A DNA stretch of 64,000 bases from positions 62,001 to 126,000 of the forward strand of contig NZ_JASHJI010000018.1 in the NCBI RefSeq assembly GCF_030733265.1, in the 5' to 3' direction. This document shows positions 1 through 8,769 of the stretch, in pieces (the stretch's first letter is position 1; each line of letters starts with the position of its first letter). A model generated the notes under the pieces. It ran no database searches. It was given only the letters and a program-made list of their open reading frames with translations, and was not told where the DNA came from. Both the position numbers and the translations under genes were made by a program. This stretch comes from Roseibium sp. MMSF_3412. GTDB lineage: Bacteria; Pseudomonadota; Alphaproteobacteria; Rhizobiales; Stappiaceae.

Positions 1-253
1 TGTTTCTGGCCAGCAGGCGCTGTTCGATGACTTTCAGGCGTTCGCTCGCATCGGCATTGACCGTCGTGGAAGCCAGTTCGGTCGGGATGCGCTGGGATTC
101 GATCAGAATGACGGACTTGGACTCATAGGTCGGCGGCAGATAATACGCCACGCCAACCGCTACCGCAAAAATCACCAATGCGGGCGCCAGGAAATACATG
201 TAGCGACGGCGAATTACAGAAGTAATTACGCCAAGGTTAAAACTATGTTCCAT
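1..253 (-). CDS. Polysaccharide chain-length determinant (Wzz-like), N-terminal part
   Basis: This frame runs off the left edge, so only the first 84 residues are present. It begins ATG at 253 (MEHSFNLGVITSVIRRRYMY), followed by one hydrophobic segment (about residues 20-42, reading LAPALVIFAVAVGVAYYLPP) and then the segment YESKSVILIESQRIP. A short cytoplasmic start, one membrane helix and a YxSxxxI/L strand are typical of the Wzz/GumC chain-length family, which sets polymer length in exopolysaccharide export. It lies 42 bases downstream of the TPR lipoprotein on the same strand, an order seen in exosortase-linked EPS loci. The family is fairly clear; the exact subfamily cannot be judged from this fragment. 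Confidence 0.7.
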   Translation of the reverse strand, partial: MEHSFNLGVITSVIRRRYMYFLAPALVIFAVAVGVAYYLPPTYESKSVILIESQRIPTELASTTVNADASERLKVIEQRLLARN

Positions 254-295
254 CGATCTTGAACCACATTTAATTTTGCGAACCGGCGATACGCT

Positions 296-2743
296 CTATT
301 CGGTTTCAGCCGCCGGACGAGGTTGTTTCAGGCGTTCCAGTGTTTGTCTGGCCAATTCCTGATCTTCTTCTGTCATAAGTGTCTTAAGAACCAATGCACG
401 CTCGAGCACATCGATTGCGTCCTGGGTCTGGTCCAGCGCTGCCAGCGTCATTCCGTAATGGTATTGCGCAAGGCCCATGTTGGACAGTCCTTCCGCGGAT
501 GCTCTCAAAAGGGGCAGAGCAGAGGAATAGTCATTCTTCAGGTAGTAGATCCAGCCCAGTGTGTCCTTGTACTGCGGCACTTCGGATGTTCTGAAACGTT
601 GTGCGATCTCGAGCGCGCGCTCAAGCGAGGCCTCGTCACCGCGACGCTCGGAGAGCAGGCTTGCCAAATCGTTGGCTACAATCGTCGAACTCGGATCGGC
701 CTCGAACATTTTTTCGTAGACGGCGATGGCTTCGTCGAAGCGTTCCATGCGCTGCAACACTGTCGTCAGCATCAATTGAAGTGCGGTGCTCGCTTCGTCC
801 TTTTCAAGGCCCGCCAGAATTGCTTCCTCGGCTTTTTGAGGTTGCGATGACGCAAGGTAAAACTGGGCGAGGGCAGTGTCACCGGAGGCGTCGCTGTTGT
901 CGGCAGCTGCCAGTTTGAAGGCTTCCTCGGCCTTGTCACGTTCGCCATTCGACATATGCACTGCGCCGAGTAGCAAACGGGCCTGAACGTTGTCGGGTGC
1001 GCTCTCAAGTTCGGACTGCAGCCTTTCCAGAGCCTTTTCCTGCTGACCTGACCGGACATAGGCGCGAACGAGTTCTGGAAGAAGCTCCTGGTTTTCTTTG
1101 CTTGAGGCCATCGACTCCTCGAGAAAATCCAGGTTTTCTTCGTGCTTTTGTTGTCCGCCAAGCGCTGCTGCCGTGATTTTGTCCGCAAAACGGGCATTGT
1201 TTTGATTGTCCGAGTTGCGGAGAAGTTCAGCGATTTGCTGTGCGCCCACGAAGTCGCGCTTCGCGAGTTTCTGTTGGGCAAGCAGCGACAGCACTTCGTG
1301 GTTCGTCGGATCCTGTTCGCGTATGGCCTCTAGAATACGTTCTGCTTGCTCGGCTTTGCCGTGACGAAAAAGGTACCGCACCATGGGAAGTCCAGCGGTC
1401 GCGGACTGGTTGTCGAGCGCGAATGCCTTGGCAAACTCCTCTTCAGCCAGAATGGACGAACCGTTGCGCTCGTGTGCTTCGGCAAGCAGAAGTCGCAGCC
1501 GGGCGTCATTCGGAGCCTCGTTGAGAGCAACAAGAATGTCGTCGGCAGCACCTGCATTGTCGCTGTTCGAAAGCTTGATAGCAGCACGCAATCGAAGCGC
1601 CTCGACATTTTTGGAGTCGACGTCGAGCGTTTCGGAAACATAGGCTTCGGATTGCTCGATCTCGCCGGTCTCAAACAGCATTGCAGCGAGCAAAAGACGC
1701 GCTCTTGTCTTTTCCTCTGTCCCGGTTGCTTCGGCCAGAACGGACTGCATGTAGTCAATGGCTTGCTGCTCATTCCCGGTGGAGAAATTCAGCTGCGTCA
1801 GCGCTGCCTGGAGCGGATGCGGATCGCCGCCGCCTTCCTTGCGCGCCTCGATCAGTGTTTCGAGTTCATTCCTGGCGGCATCCTGGCCTTTTTGCGACAA
1901 GACAAATGATACCAGCCGCATTTGAGCTGCGTCATCATCCTGCTTGTCTTTCGCAAGCTGTCTCATAACACGTTCAGCGTCTGCCGGACGGTCCTTGCTC
2001 ATGTACCATTGAGCCCAAGCAATGCCGAACTGAGGCTTGTCGGGAAAACGTTTCACCATCTCGGCCATCTGGGCTTCGATCTTCACGTCATCGCCGAGGC
2101 TGTCGAGAGCGGAAATCTTCAGAACCTGCAACCCGACGTTATCAAGACCGCTTTCGGGCGCTTTTTCCAGGATGGCGACAGCCCCCGCGGGATCGTCTGA
2201 GAGCAGTCGCGCGGAAGCGAGAACGATATACGCATCTTCCAGATCGGCATTCTGCTTGATGGCTTCGTTTGCCAGTCTTTCCGCCTCATCCGGATTGCCG
2301 GATCTCAACTCGAGCGTCGCTTTTGCAACAACAACTTCCGGCGCGTCCGCAGCGATCGCAAGTGCTTCGTCAAGAAACTTGCGGGCATGTTCGGCCTGGT
2401 TGGCGGCCAGAAGCATGTAGACCAGCTTCAGCCGCGCGGGCACATGGCCCTCCGACTGCTCGGCCACGCTGTTGTAAATTCTGAACGCAGACTGGATTTC
2501 GCCTTGTTGTTCCTGGATCTCCCCAAACGCAAACAAAGCATCAACGTGGTCTGATTTGAGTTTCAGGGCATTCCGGAATTCCAGACTCGCCTTTGTAAGT
2601 TCACCCTCCTCAACAAGCTCCAAACCGCGCTTGTAGTGGTTTTCCGCTCTTTCTTCCGAAGAGCTGCAGCCGACCAGAAATATTAGGCCGAAAATCGTCA
2701 CAAAATTAGCGACTGCCTGCTTGAAACGCGGCGTCGAAGTCAT
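296..2743 (-). CDS. TPR-repeat lipoprotein, PrsT-like, of an exopolysaccharide locus
   Basis: This 815-residue protein begins with a lipoprotein signal ending in the lipobox LVGC near residue 26, so it is probably membrane-anchored in the periplasm. The rest is almost entirely tetratricopeptide repeats, with recurring patterns such as A-x-x-x-F-x-x-A-L-x-L and Y-x-x-G-x-x-L-x-x-L. Length, lipobox and position just upstream of a Wzz-like gene resemble the PrsT TPR proteins of exosortase/PEP-CTERM EPS clusters. An upstream ATG at 2773 is possible, but the one at 2743 has a GGAG eight bases ahead and places the signal peptide properly. No exosortase is visible, so the PrsT link is inference. Confidence 0.75.
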   Translation of the reverse strand: MTSTPRFKQAVANFVTIFGLIFLVGCSSSEERAENHYKRGLELVEEGELTKASLEFRNALKLKSDHVDALFAFGEIQEQQGEIQSAFRIYNSVAEQSEGHVPARLKLVYMLLAANQAEHARKFLDEALAIAADAPEVVVAKATLELRSGNPDEAERLANEAIKQNADLEDAYIVLASARLLSDDPAGAVAILEKAPESGLDNVGLQVLKISALDSLGDDVKIEAQMAEMVKRFPDKPQFGIAWAQWYMSKDRPADAERVMRQLAKDKQDDDAAQMRLVSFVLSQKGQDAARNELETLIEARKEGGGDPHPLQAALTQLNFSTGNEQQAIDYMQSVLAEATGTEEKTRARLLLAAMLFETGEIEQSEAYVSETLDVDSKNVEALRLRAAIKLSNSDNAGAADDILVALNEAPNDARLRLLLAEAHERNGSSILAEEEFAKAFALDNQSATAGLPMVRYLFRHGKAEQAERILEAIREQDPTNHEVLSLLAQQKLAKRDFVGAQQIAELLRNSDNQNNARFADKITAAALGGQQKHEENLDFLEESMASSKENQELLPELVRAYVRSGQQEKALERLQSELESAPDNVQARLLLGAVHMSNGERDKAEEAFKLAAADNSDASGDTALAQFYLASSQPQKAEEAILAGLEKDEASTALQLMLTTVLQRMERFDEAIAVYEKMFEADPSSTIVANDLASLLSERRGDEASLERALEIAQRFRTSEVPQYKDTLGWIYYLKNDYSSALPLLRASAEGLSNMGLAQYHYGMTLAALDQTQDAIDVLERALVLKTLMTEEDQELARQTLERLKQPRPAAETE

Positions 2744-3123
2744 GAAAATTGCTCCTGCAAACTGCCGTACCATTGCAACACTAAAATAGGCCTTCGTTTG
2801 TTAAATTTCGAGGCACATTTTTCTTGTAATTATCTTAAGGTTAAATCGTGATCTTATAAAGACCATAAGTCTTTCTACTGAAAGGAACAACGCAGAAGGA
2901 AGCTGCTCCGGCGATCGGGAGCGCTGTCGCCTTGTTTCAACTATTCGTGTGGTGATCTTGGCCTGCGGAAAAATGCTGCATAAATCGCGTGTGCACACAA
3001 GTTGTGCGGAAACCTCGTTGCGCAATGTCATCTGCCTGTGGGTTCGATTGAATTTTCAATCTTGTGTTTTCGATTTTCATTGGTTGGGTGTAGTTCCGCC
3101 GATCCGACATTGCGGTGTTTTCG
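2744..3123. other. Intergenic region upstream of the EPS genes
   Basis: This 380-base spacer between the TPR lipoprotein and the small membrane protein is AT-rich around 2775-2865 and probably holds the promoter of the leftward EPS genes. Short frames here have no Shine-Dalgarno sequence or protein-like composition. I see no repeat or RNA gene in it. Confidence 0.4.
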
Positions 3124-3336
3124 TCATGTCGGTCCAACGTTTCGCGCCTTCTGGAAAAACACGGTCAGCGCCATCACCGACACTGTCAGTGGCCATGCTA
3201 TCGCCGAAAGGCAAGCCAGTGTGAGTGACACCCCGTTTCCGCGGCCGGTCTCCGACAGTTCCATCGCGCTCAAGGTGAAAAAAGCAAACGCGACTGCGCA
3301 ATACAAAAGAAAAACGAACCCTAAAAACAAAACCAT
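3124..3336 (-). CDS. Small two-helix membrane protein, unknown function
   Basis: This 70-residue frame starts MVLFLGFVFLLYCAVAF and has two strongly hydrophobic segments (about residues 2-23 and 36-58) joined by a short loop reading SAMELSETGRGNG. A longer frame exists, but ATG at 3336 has an AGGA about eight bases upstream. I do not recognise a family. The even hydrophobic pattern and the start signal make it likely real, but a chance frame cannot be excluded. Confidence 0.45.
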   Translation of the reverse strand: MVLFLGFVFLLYCAVAFAFFTLSAMELSETGRGNGVSLTLACLSAIAWPLTVSVMALTVFFQKARNVGPT

Positions 3337-3566
3337 TGTCAAATCCTGCAAGTTAGCCACGCAATGCATGTGGCTAATGCGCCAACTTGGTTAACAGTTT
3401 AATACTTTCGCGCAAAAATAGCAAAGGCCGGAAGCCGGCATCACGAAGTTTCTACCGGGATGAAAGCGCGCCGGTCTGCGGCCTTTTCGGGGCACTCTGA
3501 ACGGAAAACCCGGAGTTGTCCGGTGGCTGTCTCCGGAAAGCGCGCCTGCTGCTTTCCTGCAATGGA

Positions 3567-4220
3567 TCAGCCCGGAGCATTTCGTTGCGATGGCGACCTG
3601 GTGAAGGCTGCCGGCTTTTCGGTGCCGTCCATGCCGCGTTGGCGTCCGGCCGCTTCCGCCCACCAGAGAAGCTGTTTCACCGTCCGGTCGAGATAACCGT
3701 TCCAGCTGTCGGATTCGGTGCCCTCAAGATAGGCCCCCATTGGGTCGAAAACCTCTTGAGCCCTGGGAACGTGAATCATCGCCGAGACGGGGAGGCAGCC
3801 CAGTTCGGCCAGATATGTGCGCATGTTGACCGCAGCTCTTGCGCCGCCCCATTGCCCGGCTGAGTAGGTCACGATTGCACTGGGCTTGTAGGAGAAAAGC
3901 GAAGTGCCGAAGTGGTTCAGGAGATGCGCGAGTGCCGGTGACATGGAATGATTGTATTCCGGGCTCACCATGACATAGCCATCCGCGGCTTCAATCTGGC
4001 GGGCAACAAGCTCAAGCGCCTGTGGCGCCTTGCCCTTTGCGTATGAAAACTGCGGCTTGAACGGGGTCGGAAGCTCGATCTTGAGCGGGTCGACAAAGTC
4101 GTGAGACGCGCCGTTTGCTGCCAGCCGGAGCGCGCAGGCTCTTGCGACCCGTTCGCCAAGGCGCGCCGGATGAGGCGGTGTGCTGTCTCGTTCCGAGCCG
4201 ATGAACACCAGGAATGTCAT
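3567..4220 (-). CDS. NADPH-dependent FMN reductase family protein
   Basis: A 217-residue flavodoxin-fold protein. The N-terminus (MTFLVFIGSERDSTPP) gives the first beta strand and phosphate-binding loop, and the motif MVSPEYNHSMSPALAHLLNH (around residues 83-102) is the SPEYN signature of NADPH-dependent FMN reductases and NQO-like quinone reductases. GQWGGARAAVNMRTYL follows as the usual second flavin-contact region. Such enzymes transfer electrons from NAD(P)H to FMN, quinones or metals in the cytosol. The gene stands alone. The C-terminal 20 residues are polar and poorly conserved in character. The substrate cannot be told. Confidence 0.8.
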   Translation of the reverse strand: MTFLVFIGSERDSTPPHPARLGERVARACALRLAANGASHDFVDPLKIELPTPFKPQFSYAKGKAPQALELVARQIEAADGYVMVSPEYNHSMSPALAHLLNHFGTSLFSYKPSAIVTYSAGQWGGARAAVNMRTYLAELGCLPVSAMIHVPRAQEVFDPMGAYLEGTESDSWNGYLDRTVKQLLWWAEAAGRQRGMDGTEKPAAFTRSPSQRNAPG

Positions 4221-4649
4221 GCGAAGCCACCATGTTGGTCTTGTGCATGGATCTTAAAAGACCGCTACAGGAAAATGAACGGAAAACCGCCCGCATCGGC
4301 GCACGGTTTCAGGAAATCGAAGTGTTAACCGCGTAATACCTTTGCAATGCCTTTGGTCGCCGCAACGTGCTTGCAAAGGCTGGCAAATGCGGGTCTGGGC
4401 CGCCCATTTCGTAAAAATATGCAGAATTTCCCGAAGGGAAAACTTAACAGTCGACAAATGGTATTAAATAGGTATTATATTTCCAGCGGCTGACGGGAGG
4501 GCCTTGCCCGGGTGTCGAATCTGCAGAGGGCGCGAGGGCAGGCTGGCGCCGGATTTTGACCGGATATGGCAGGGCAGGGTGTTTTGCTTCCTTTCGTCGG
4601 ACCGGATCGAACAAGAAGAAACCAACGTTTGAAAACAGGGAACAGCGCA
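4221..4649. other. Divergent intergenic region before the sugar ABC operon
   Basis: This 429-base spacer separates the leftward FMN reductase gene from the rightward ABC operon and must contain both promoters. It is AT-rich near 4440-4485, where the only clear structure is a directly repeated heptamer. No credible gene lies in it. Confidence 0.4.
4460..4477 (+). promoter_or_regulatory. Direct repeat GGTATTA, possible operator or promoter element
   Basis: GGTATTA occurs at 4460-4466 and again at 4471-4477, eleven bases apart, about one helical turn, in the AT-rich stretch upstream of the ABC operon. The spacing would suit a regulator dimer or a -10-like element. No regulator gene is adjacent. 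Confidence 0.25.
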
Positions 4650-5903
4650 ATGACACGTAAGTTACTCTCCTTGGCCCTGGTCGGTACGGCCCTTGCAACA
4701 AACAGCGCTTTTGCGGAAGACGTCACGTTGACGATCGAAAGCTGGCGGAACGACGATCTGGCTCTTTGGCAGGAAAAGATCATCCCGGCATTTGAAGCGG
4801 CCCACCCCGGAATCAAGGTCAACTTCTCGCCGTCCGCACCGACCGAGTACAATGCAGCCTTGAACTCCAAGCTGGATGCGGGCTCGGCGGGCGACCTGAT
4901 CACCTGCCGTCCGTTTGACGCTTCTCTTGCCCTGTTCGATGCAGGCCACCTTGTCGACCTCGACGACATGGAAGCCATGAACAATTTCTCCGACGTCGCC
5001 AAGGCCGCCTGGCAGTCGGATGATGGATCGGCGAGCTTTTGTGTTCCCATGGCCTCCGTGATCCACGGGTTCATCTACAACAAGGATGCATTCAACGAGC
5101 TTGGAGTTTCCGTGCCGGCGACGGAAGAAGAGTTCTTCGCGGTCCTGGAAAAGTTCAAGGAAGACGGCAACTATATCCCGATGGCCATGGGCACCAATGA
5201 CCAGTGGGAAGCCGCCACGATGGGCTACAACAACATCGGCCCGAACTACTGGAAGGGTGAAGAGGGGCGCAATGCGCTCATCCGGGGTGAGCAGAAGCTG
5301 ACCGACGAACAGTGGGTCGCGCCCTATGCGACGCTTGCGAAGTGGGGTCCGTATCTCGGTGACGGCTACGAGGCCCAGACCTATCCGGACAGCCAGAACC
5401 TGTTCACGCTCGGCCGGGCCGCGATCTACCCTGCAGGAAGTTGGGAAATCTCAGGCTTCAACAGCCAGGCCGATTTTGAAATGGGTGCATTCAAGCCCCC
5501 GGTCCGGAACGCCGGCGACACGTGCTACATTTCCGACCACACCGACATCGGCATCGGCATGAACGCGGCGACCGAACATCCCGAAGCGGCGAAGACATTC
5601 CTCGCCTGGGTGGCTTCGCCGGAATTCGCCGGGATTTTCGGCAACGCCCTGCCGGGCTTCTTCCCGCTGTCGAAAACACCGGTTGACCTGGAAGACCCGC
5701 TCGCCAAGGAATTTGTCGGCTGGCGCGATGAGTGCGAAAGCACGATCCGCTCAACCTACCAGATCCTGTCGCGCGGCACGCCGAACCTGGAAAACGAGAC
5801 CTGGGGTGCATCCGTCGCTGCCATCAAGGGCACAGAGACACCCGAGGCGCTCGGCCAGAAGCTGCAGGACGGTCTTGCCAGCTGGTACGACAAGCACAAG
5901 TAA
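4650..5903 (+). CDS. Carbohydrate ABC transporter substrate-binding protein
   Basis: This 417-residue periplasmic protein is the first gene of a five-gene importer operon. It has a classical signal peptide (MTRKLLSLALVGTALATNSA, cleaved near FA-ED) followed by TLTIESWRNDDLALWQEKII, the opening of family 1 sugar-binding proteins. Later segments such as FTLGRAAIYPAGSWEISG and AATEHPEAAKTFLAWVASPE are typical of the same family. ATG at 4650 is preferred over an upstream in-frame start at 4566 because it begins the signal peptide. The neighbouring permeases and MalK-type ATPase place it in the CUT1 class, which imports oligosaccharides, glycosides or polyols. The exact ligand is unknown. Confidence 0.9.
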   Translation: MTRKLLSLALVGTALATNSAFAEDVTLTIESWRNDDLALWQEKIIPAFEAAHPGIKVNFSPSAPTEYNAALNSKLDAGSAGDLITCRPFDASLALFDAGHLVDLDDMEAMNNFSDVAKAAWQSDDGSASFCVPMASVIHGFIYNKDAFNELGVSVPATEEEFFAVLEKFKEDGNYIPMAMGTNDQWEAATMGYNNIGPNYWKGEEGRNALIRGEQKLTDEQWVAPYATLAKWGPYLGDGYEAQTYPDSQNLFTLGRAAIYPAGSWEISGFNSQADFEMGAFKPPVRNAGDTCYISDHTDIGIGMNAATEHPEAAKTFLAWVASPEFAGIFGNALPGFFPLSKTPVDLEDPLAKEFVGWRDECESTIRSTYQILSRGTPNLENETWGASVAAIKGTETPEALGQKLQDGLASWYDKHK

Positions 5904-5971
5904 GCCGCTTCACTGAAAATCAAACCCGGACGGGGCAGGCCTCGTCCGGGAGGCCCTGACCGGAGCTTCGA

Positions 5972-6886
5972 ATGAGCAAGCCGCGCTTTCGATGGCATAT
6001 CGTCGTGTTTCTGGCCCCTGCGGTCCTCGTCTACACGGCCGTCATGATCTTCCCGCTTTTCAACACGTTACGCCTTGCTCTTTACAGCAAGATCGAGCAG
6101 GAACGCGTGTTTGTCGGGCTGCAGAACTTCACGACGCTGTTCGGCGATCCCATCTGGGCGGACCAGTTCTGGAACGCGTTGGGCAACAATTTCTGGTTCT
6201 TTCTGATCCATATGCTGGTGCAGAACCCGATCGGTATTGCGCTCGCTGCCATGCTCTCTCATCCAAGGCTCCGGTTCGCGGCCTTCTACCGCTCTGCAAT
6301 CTTCATCCCGACGATCCTGTCCTTCGTGATTGTCGGATTTGCCTGGAAACTGATCCTGTCGCCCATCTGGGGGATCGCTCCGTCGATGCTCGATGCCGTC
6401 GGCCTGAAATCGCTCTACGCACCCTGGCTGGGCAAGGAGGAATATGCGCTGACGACCCTGTCGCTGATCTCCGTCTGGCAATTCATCGGCATTCCGATGA
6501 TGCTCATCTATGCAGCGTTGCTCTCCATTCCCGAGGAAATTCTCGAGGCGGGCGAGATCGACGGAATTACCGGCATGTCCGCCTTCTGGAAAATCAAGCT
6601 TCCGCTGATCCTGCCGTCGATCGGCATCATTTCGATCCTGACCTTCGTCGGCAACTTCAACGCCTTCGACCTGATCTATGCGGCGCAAGGAGCGCTGGCT
6701 GGTCCCGATTTCTCAACGGATATCCTCGGCACCTTCCTTTACCGGACGTTCTTCGGTTTCCAGCTGCAACTCGGCGACCCTTACATGGGATCGGCGATCG
6801 CCAGTGCGATGTTCGGGATCATCCTTGTGGGCGTGTGCATCTATCTCTTCGGCATCCAGACGCGGATGCGCAGATACCAGCTGTAG
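5972..6886 (+). CDS. Carbohydrate ABC transporter permease (MalF type)
   Basis: A 304-residue inner-membrane protein with six predicted helices. It starts MSKPRFRWHIVVFLAPAVLV, and the cytoplasmic EAA loop reads EEILEAGEIDGITGMSAFWK near residue 190, the contact site for the ATPase. A GGAG lies seven bases before the start. It follows the binding protein by 68 bases and precedes the second permease by 12. The N-terminal helix pattern fits MalF/UgpA-type subunits of CUT1 importers. Confidence 0.9.
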   Translation: MSKPRFRWHIVVFLAPAVLVYTAVMIFPLFNTLRLALYSKIEQERVFVGLQNFTTLFGDPIWADQFWNALGNNFWFFLIHMLVQNPIGIALAAMLSHPRLRFAAFYRSAIFIPTILSFVIVGFAWKLILSPIWGIAPSMLDAVGLKSLYAPWLGKEEYALTTLSLISVWQFIGIPMMLIYAALLSIPEEILEAGEIDGITGMSAFWKIKLPLILPSIGIISILTFVGNFNAFDLIYAAQGALAGPDFSTDILGTFLYRTFFGFQLQLGDPYMGSAIASAMFGIILVGVCIYLFGIQTRMRRYQL

Positions 6887-6898
6887 GGGGAGGGACCG

Positions 6899-7738
6899 AT
6901 GAACAAGGCACGCTCCAATCCGATCAACACTGCCGCAATGCACGGTGCACTGATCCTGTACACGCTGATCGCTCTCTTTCCGGTCTTCGTGATCCTGATC
7001 AACAGTTTCAAGAACCGGAAGGCGATCTTCCGGGAACCGCTGGCCCTTCCCAGTGCCGACAGCTTCTCCATGATCGGCTACCAGACGGTGATGAAGCAGG
7101 GGGACTTCTTCCTCTACTTCCAGAACTCCATGATCGTCACAGTCGTTTCGCTGTTTTTCATTCTGCTCTTCGGTGCCATGGCTGCCTTCGCACTTAGCGA
7201 GTACAGGTTCCGCGGCAACATGCTGATGGGTCTCTACCTCGCGCTCGGGATCATGATTCCGATCCGGATCGGAACCGTCGCCATCCTGGAGATGATGGTG
7301 GCCACGGGGCTGGTCAACACGCTTACGGCCCTCATTCTGGTCTATACCGCACAGGGGCTGCCGCTCGCCGTGTTCATTCTTTCCGAATTCATGCGCCAGG
7401 TTTCCGACGACCTGAAGAATGCCGGCCGCATCGACGGGCTTTCCGAATATACGATCTTCTTCCGCCTGGTCCTGCCGCTGGTGCGTCCGGCCATGGCGAC
7501 AGTCGCCGTCTTCAACATGATCCCGATCTGGAACGATCTCTGGTTCCCGCTCATTCTGGCACCTGCCGAGGAAACCAAGACGCTGACGCTGGGCAGCCAG
7601 GTCTTTATCGGTCAGTTCGTGACCAACTGGAACGCGGTCCTGTCGGCGCTCAGCATGGCAATCCTGCCGGTTCTCATTCTTTACGTGATCTTCTCGCGTC
7701 AGCTTATTCGCGGCATCACTTCAGGAGCGGTCAAATGA
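6899..7738 (+). CDS. Carbohydrate ABC transporter permease (MalG type)
   Basis: A 279-residue six-helix permease. Features include the early LIALFPVFVILINSFKNRKA segment and an EAA loop reading DDLKNAGRIDGLSEYTIFFR near residue 171. A strong GGGGAGGG sits just upstream of ATG. It pairs with the preceding permease to form the membrane channel. Its stop overlaps the start of the following oxidoreductase gene (ATGA), implying translational coupling. Confidence 0.9.
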   Translation: MNKARSNPINTAAMHGALILYTLIALFPVFVILINSFKNRKAIFREPLALPSADSFSMIGYQTVMKQGDFFLYFQNSMIVTVVSLFFILLFGAMAAFALSEYRFRGNMLMGLYLALGIMIPIRIGTVAILEMMVATGLVNTLTALILVYTAQGLPLAVFILSEFMRQVSDDLKNAGRIDGLSEYTIFFRLVLPLVRPAMATVAVFNMIPIWNDLWFPLILAPAEETKTLTLGSQVFIGQFVTNWNAVLSALSMAILPVLILYVIFSRQLIRGITSGAVK

Positions 7739-8769
7739 TACGTGTCTTGATTGCAGGCCTTGGCAATATGGGGCTCTCGCACGCATTGGCCCACCACAGG
7801 AACGGGGCATCGGAGATTGTCGGACTGGTCAACCGGTCCGGTGCGGTCGATCATCCGGAACTGTCCGGCTATCCGGTGTTCAACGACTATGGTGTCGCAC
7901 TGGAAAAGACATCTCCCGATCTCGTGGTGATTGCCACCTATTCCGACAGCCATGCGGACTACGCGGTCGCGGCCATGTATGCCGGAGCACATGTCTTTGT
8001 CGAAAAACCTCTCGCAACAACGGTTGAAGACGCCAGACGCGTGGTTGAATGTGCGCAGGAGACGCACAAGAAACTTGTTGTCGGCTACATCCTTCGGCAC
8101 CACCCTTCATGGATGAGACTGATCGAGGAAGCCCGTGCACTTGGCGGTCCCTATGTTTTCCGCATGAACCTCAACCAGCAAAGCTCCGGCGCGGAGTGGG
8201 AAACCCACAAGGCGCTGATGCAAACAACGGCACCGATCGTTGATTGCGGCGTGCACTATGTCGATGTCTGGTGCCAGATCACCGATGCCAGGCCGGTCAA
8301 GGTCAACGGCATGGGACTTCGGCTCTCCGACGAAATCGCGCCTGACATGTACAATTACGGCCAGTTCCAGGTGATTTTCGACGATGGGTCCGTCGGCTGG
8401 TACGAAGCCGGCTGGGGCCCGATGATGTCGGAGACCGCATTCTTCGTGAAAGACGTCGTTTCGCCCGCCGGATCCGTTTCCATCGTGGAAGGCAACAAGG
8501 GTGCGTCTGCCGATGTGGACGGACACACCAAGGTCGGCGGCCTGCTGGTTCATCGCCCGGAAGGCGACAGGACCGTTGATCTCCCCGGCGAGCCCGGCCA
8601 CCAGGAACTGTGTGACGCGGAGCAGGCTTACGTCCTCAGGGCCATTACCGAAAATTTGGATCTTTCCCGGCACATGCAGGACGCGGTGAGTTCACTGGCG
8701 ATTTGCATCGCGGCGGATGAAAGCGTCCGCACGGGTCAACCCGTTTCATTGAAGGAGCCAACGTCATGA
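7735..8769 (+). CDS. Gfo/Idh/MocA family oxidoreductase in sugar ABC operon
   Basis: A 344-residue NAD(P)-dependent oxidoreductase-like protein. The Rossmann motif GLGNMG lies at about residues 9-14, and HVFVEKPLATTVEDARR near residue 85 contains the EKP lysine motif of the family. VDCGVHYVDVWCQI near residue 170 supplies the usual active-site histidine. It overlaps both neighbours by four bases, so it is co-translated with the transporter and probably acts on the imported sugar, sugar acid or inositol-like compound. Some members are glycosidases rather than dehydrogenases, so the reaction is open. Confidence 0.85.
   Translation: MIRVLIAGLGNMGLSHALAHHRNGASEIVGLVNRSGAVDHPELSGYPVFNDYGVALEKTSPDLVVIATYSDSHADYAVAAMYAGAHVFVEKPLATTVEDARRVVECAQETHKKLVVGYILRHHPSWMRLIEEARALGGPYVFRMNLNQQSSGAEWETHKALMQTTAPIVDCGVHYVDVWCQITDARPVKVNGMGLRLSDEIAPDMYNYGQFQVIFDDGSVGWYEAGWGPMMSETAFFVKDVVSPAGSVSIVEGNKGASADVDGHTKVGGLLVHRPEGDRTVDLPGEPGHQELCDAEQAYVLRAITENLDLSRHMQDAVSSLAICIAADESVRTGQPVSLKEPTS

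Noticed and set aside
2801..3031. Short frames upstream of the EPS genes
   Set aside because: No start signal and no protein-like pattern; the region looks like a promoter.
5992..7197. 401-residue plus-strand frame across the two sugar permease genes
   Set aside because: It overlaps two clear permeases in another frame and is rich in His, Arg and Cys with no start signal.
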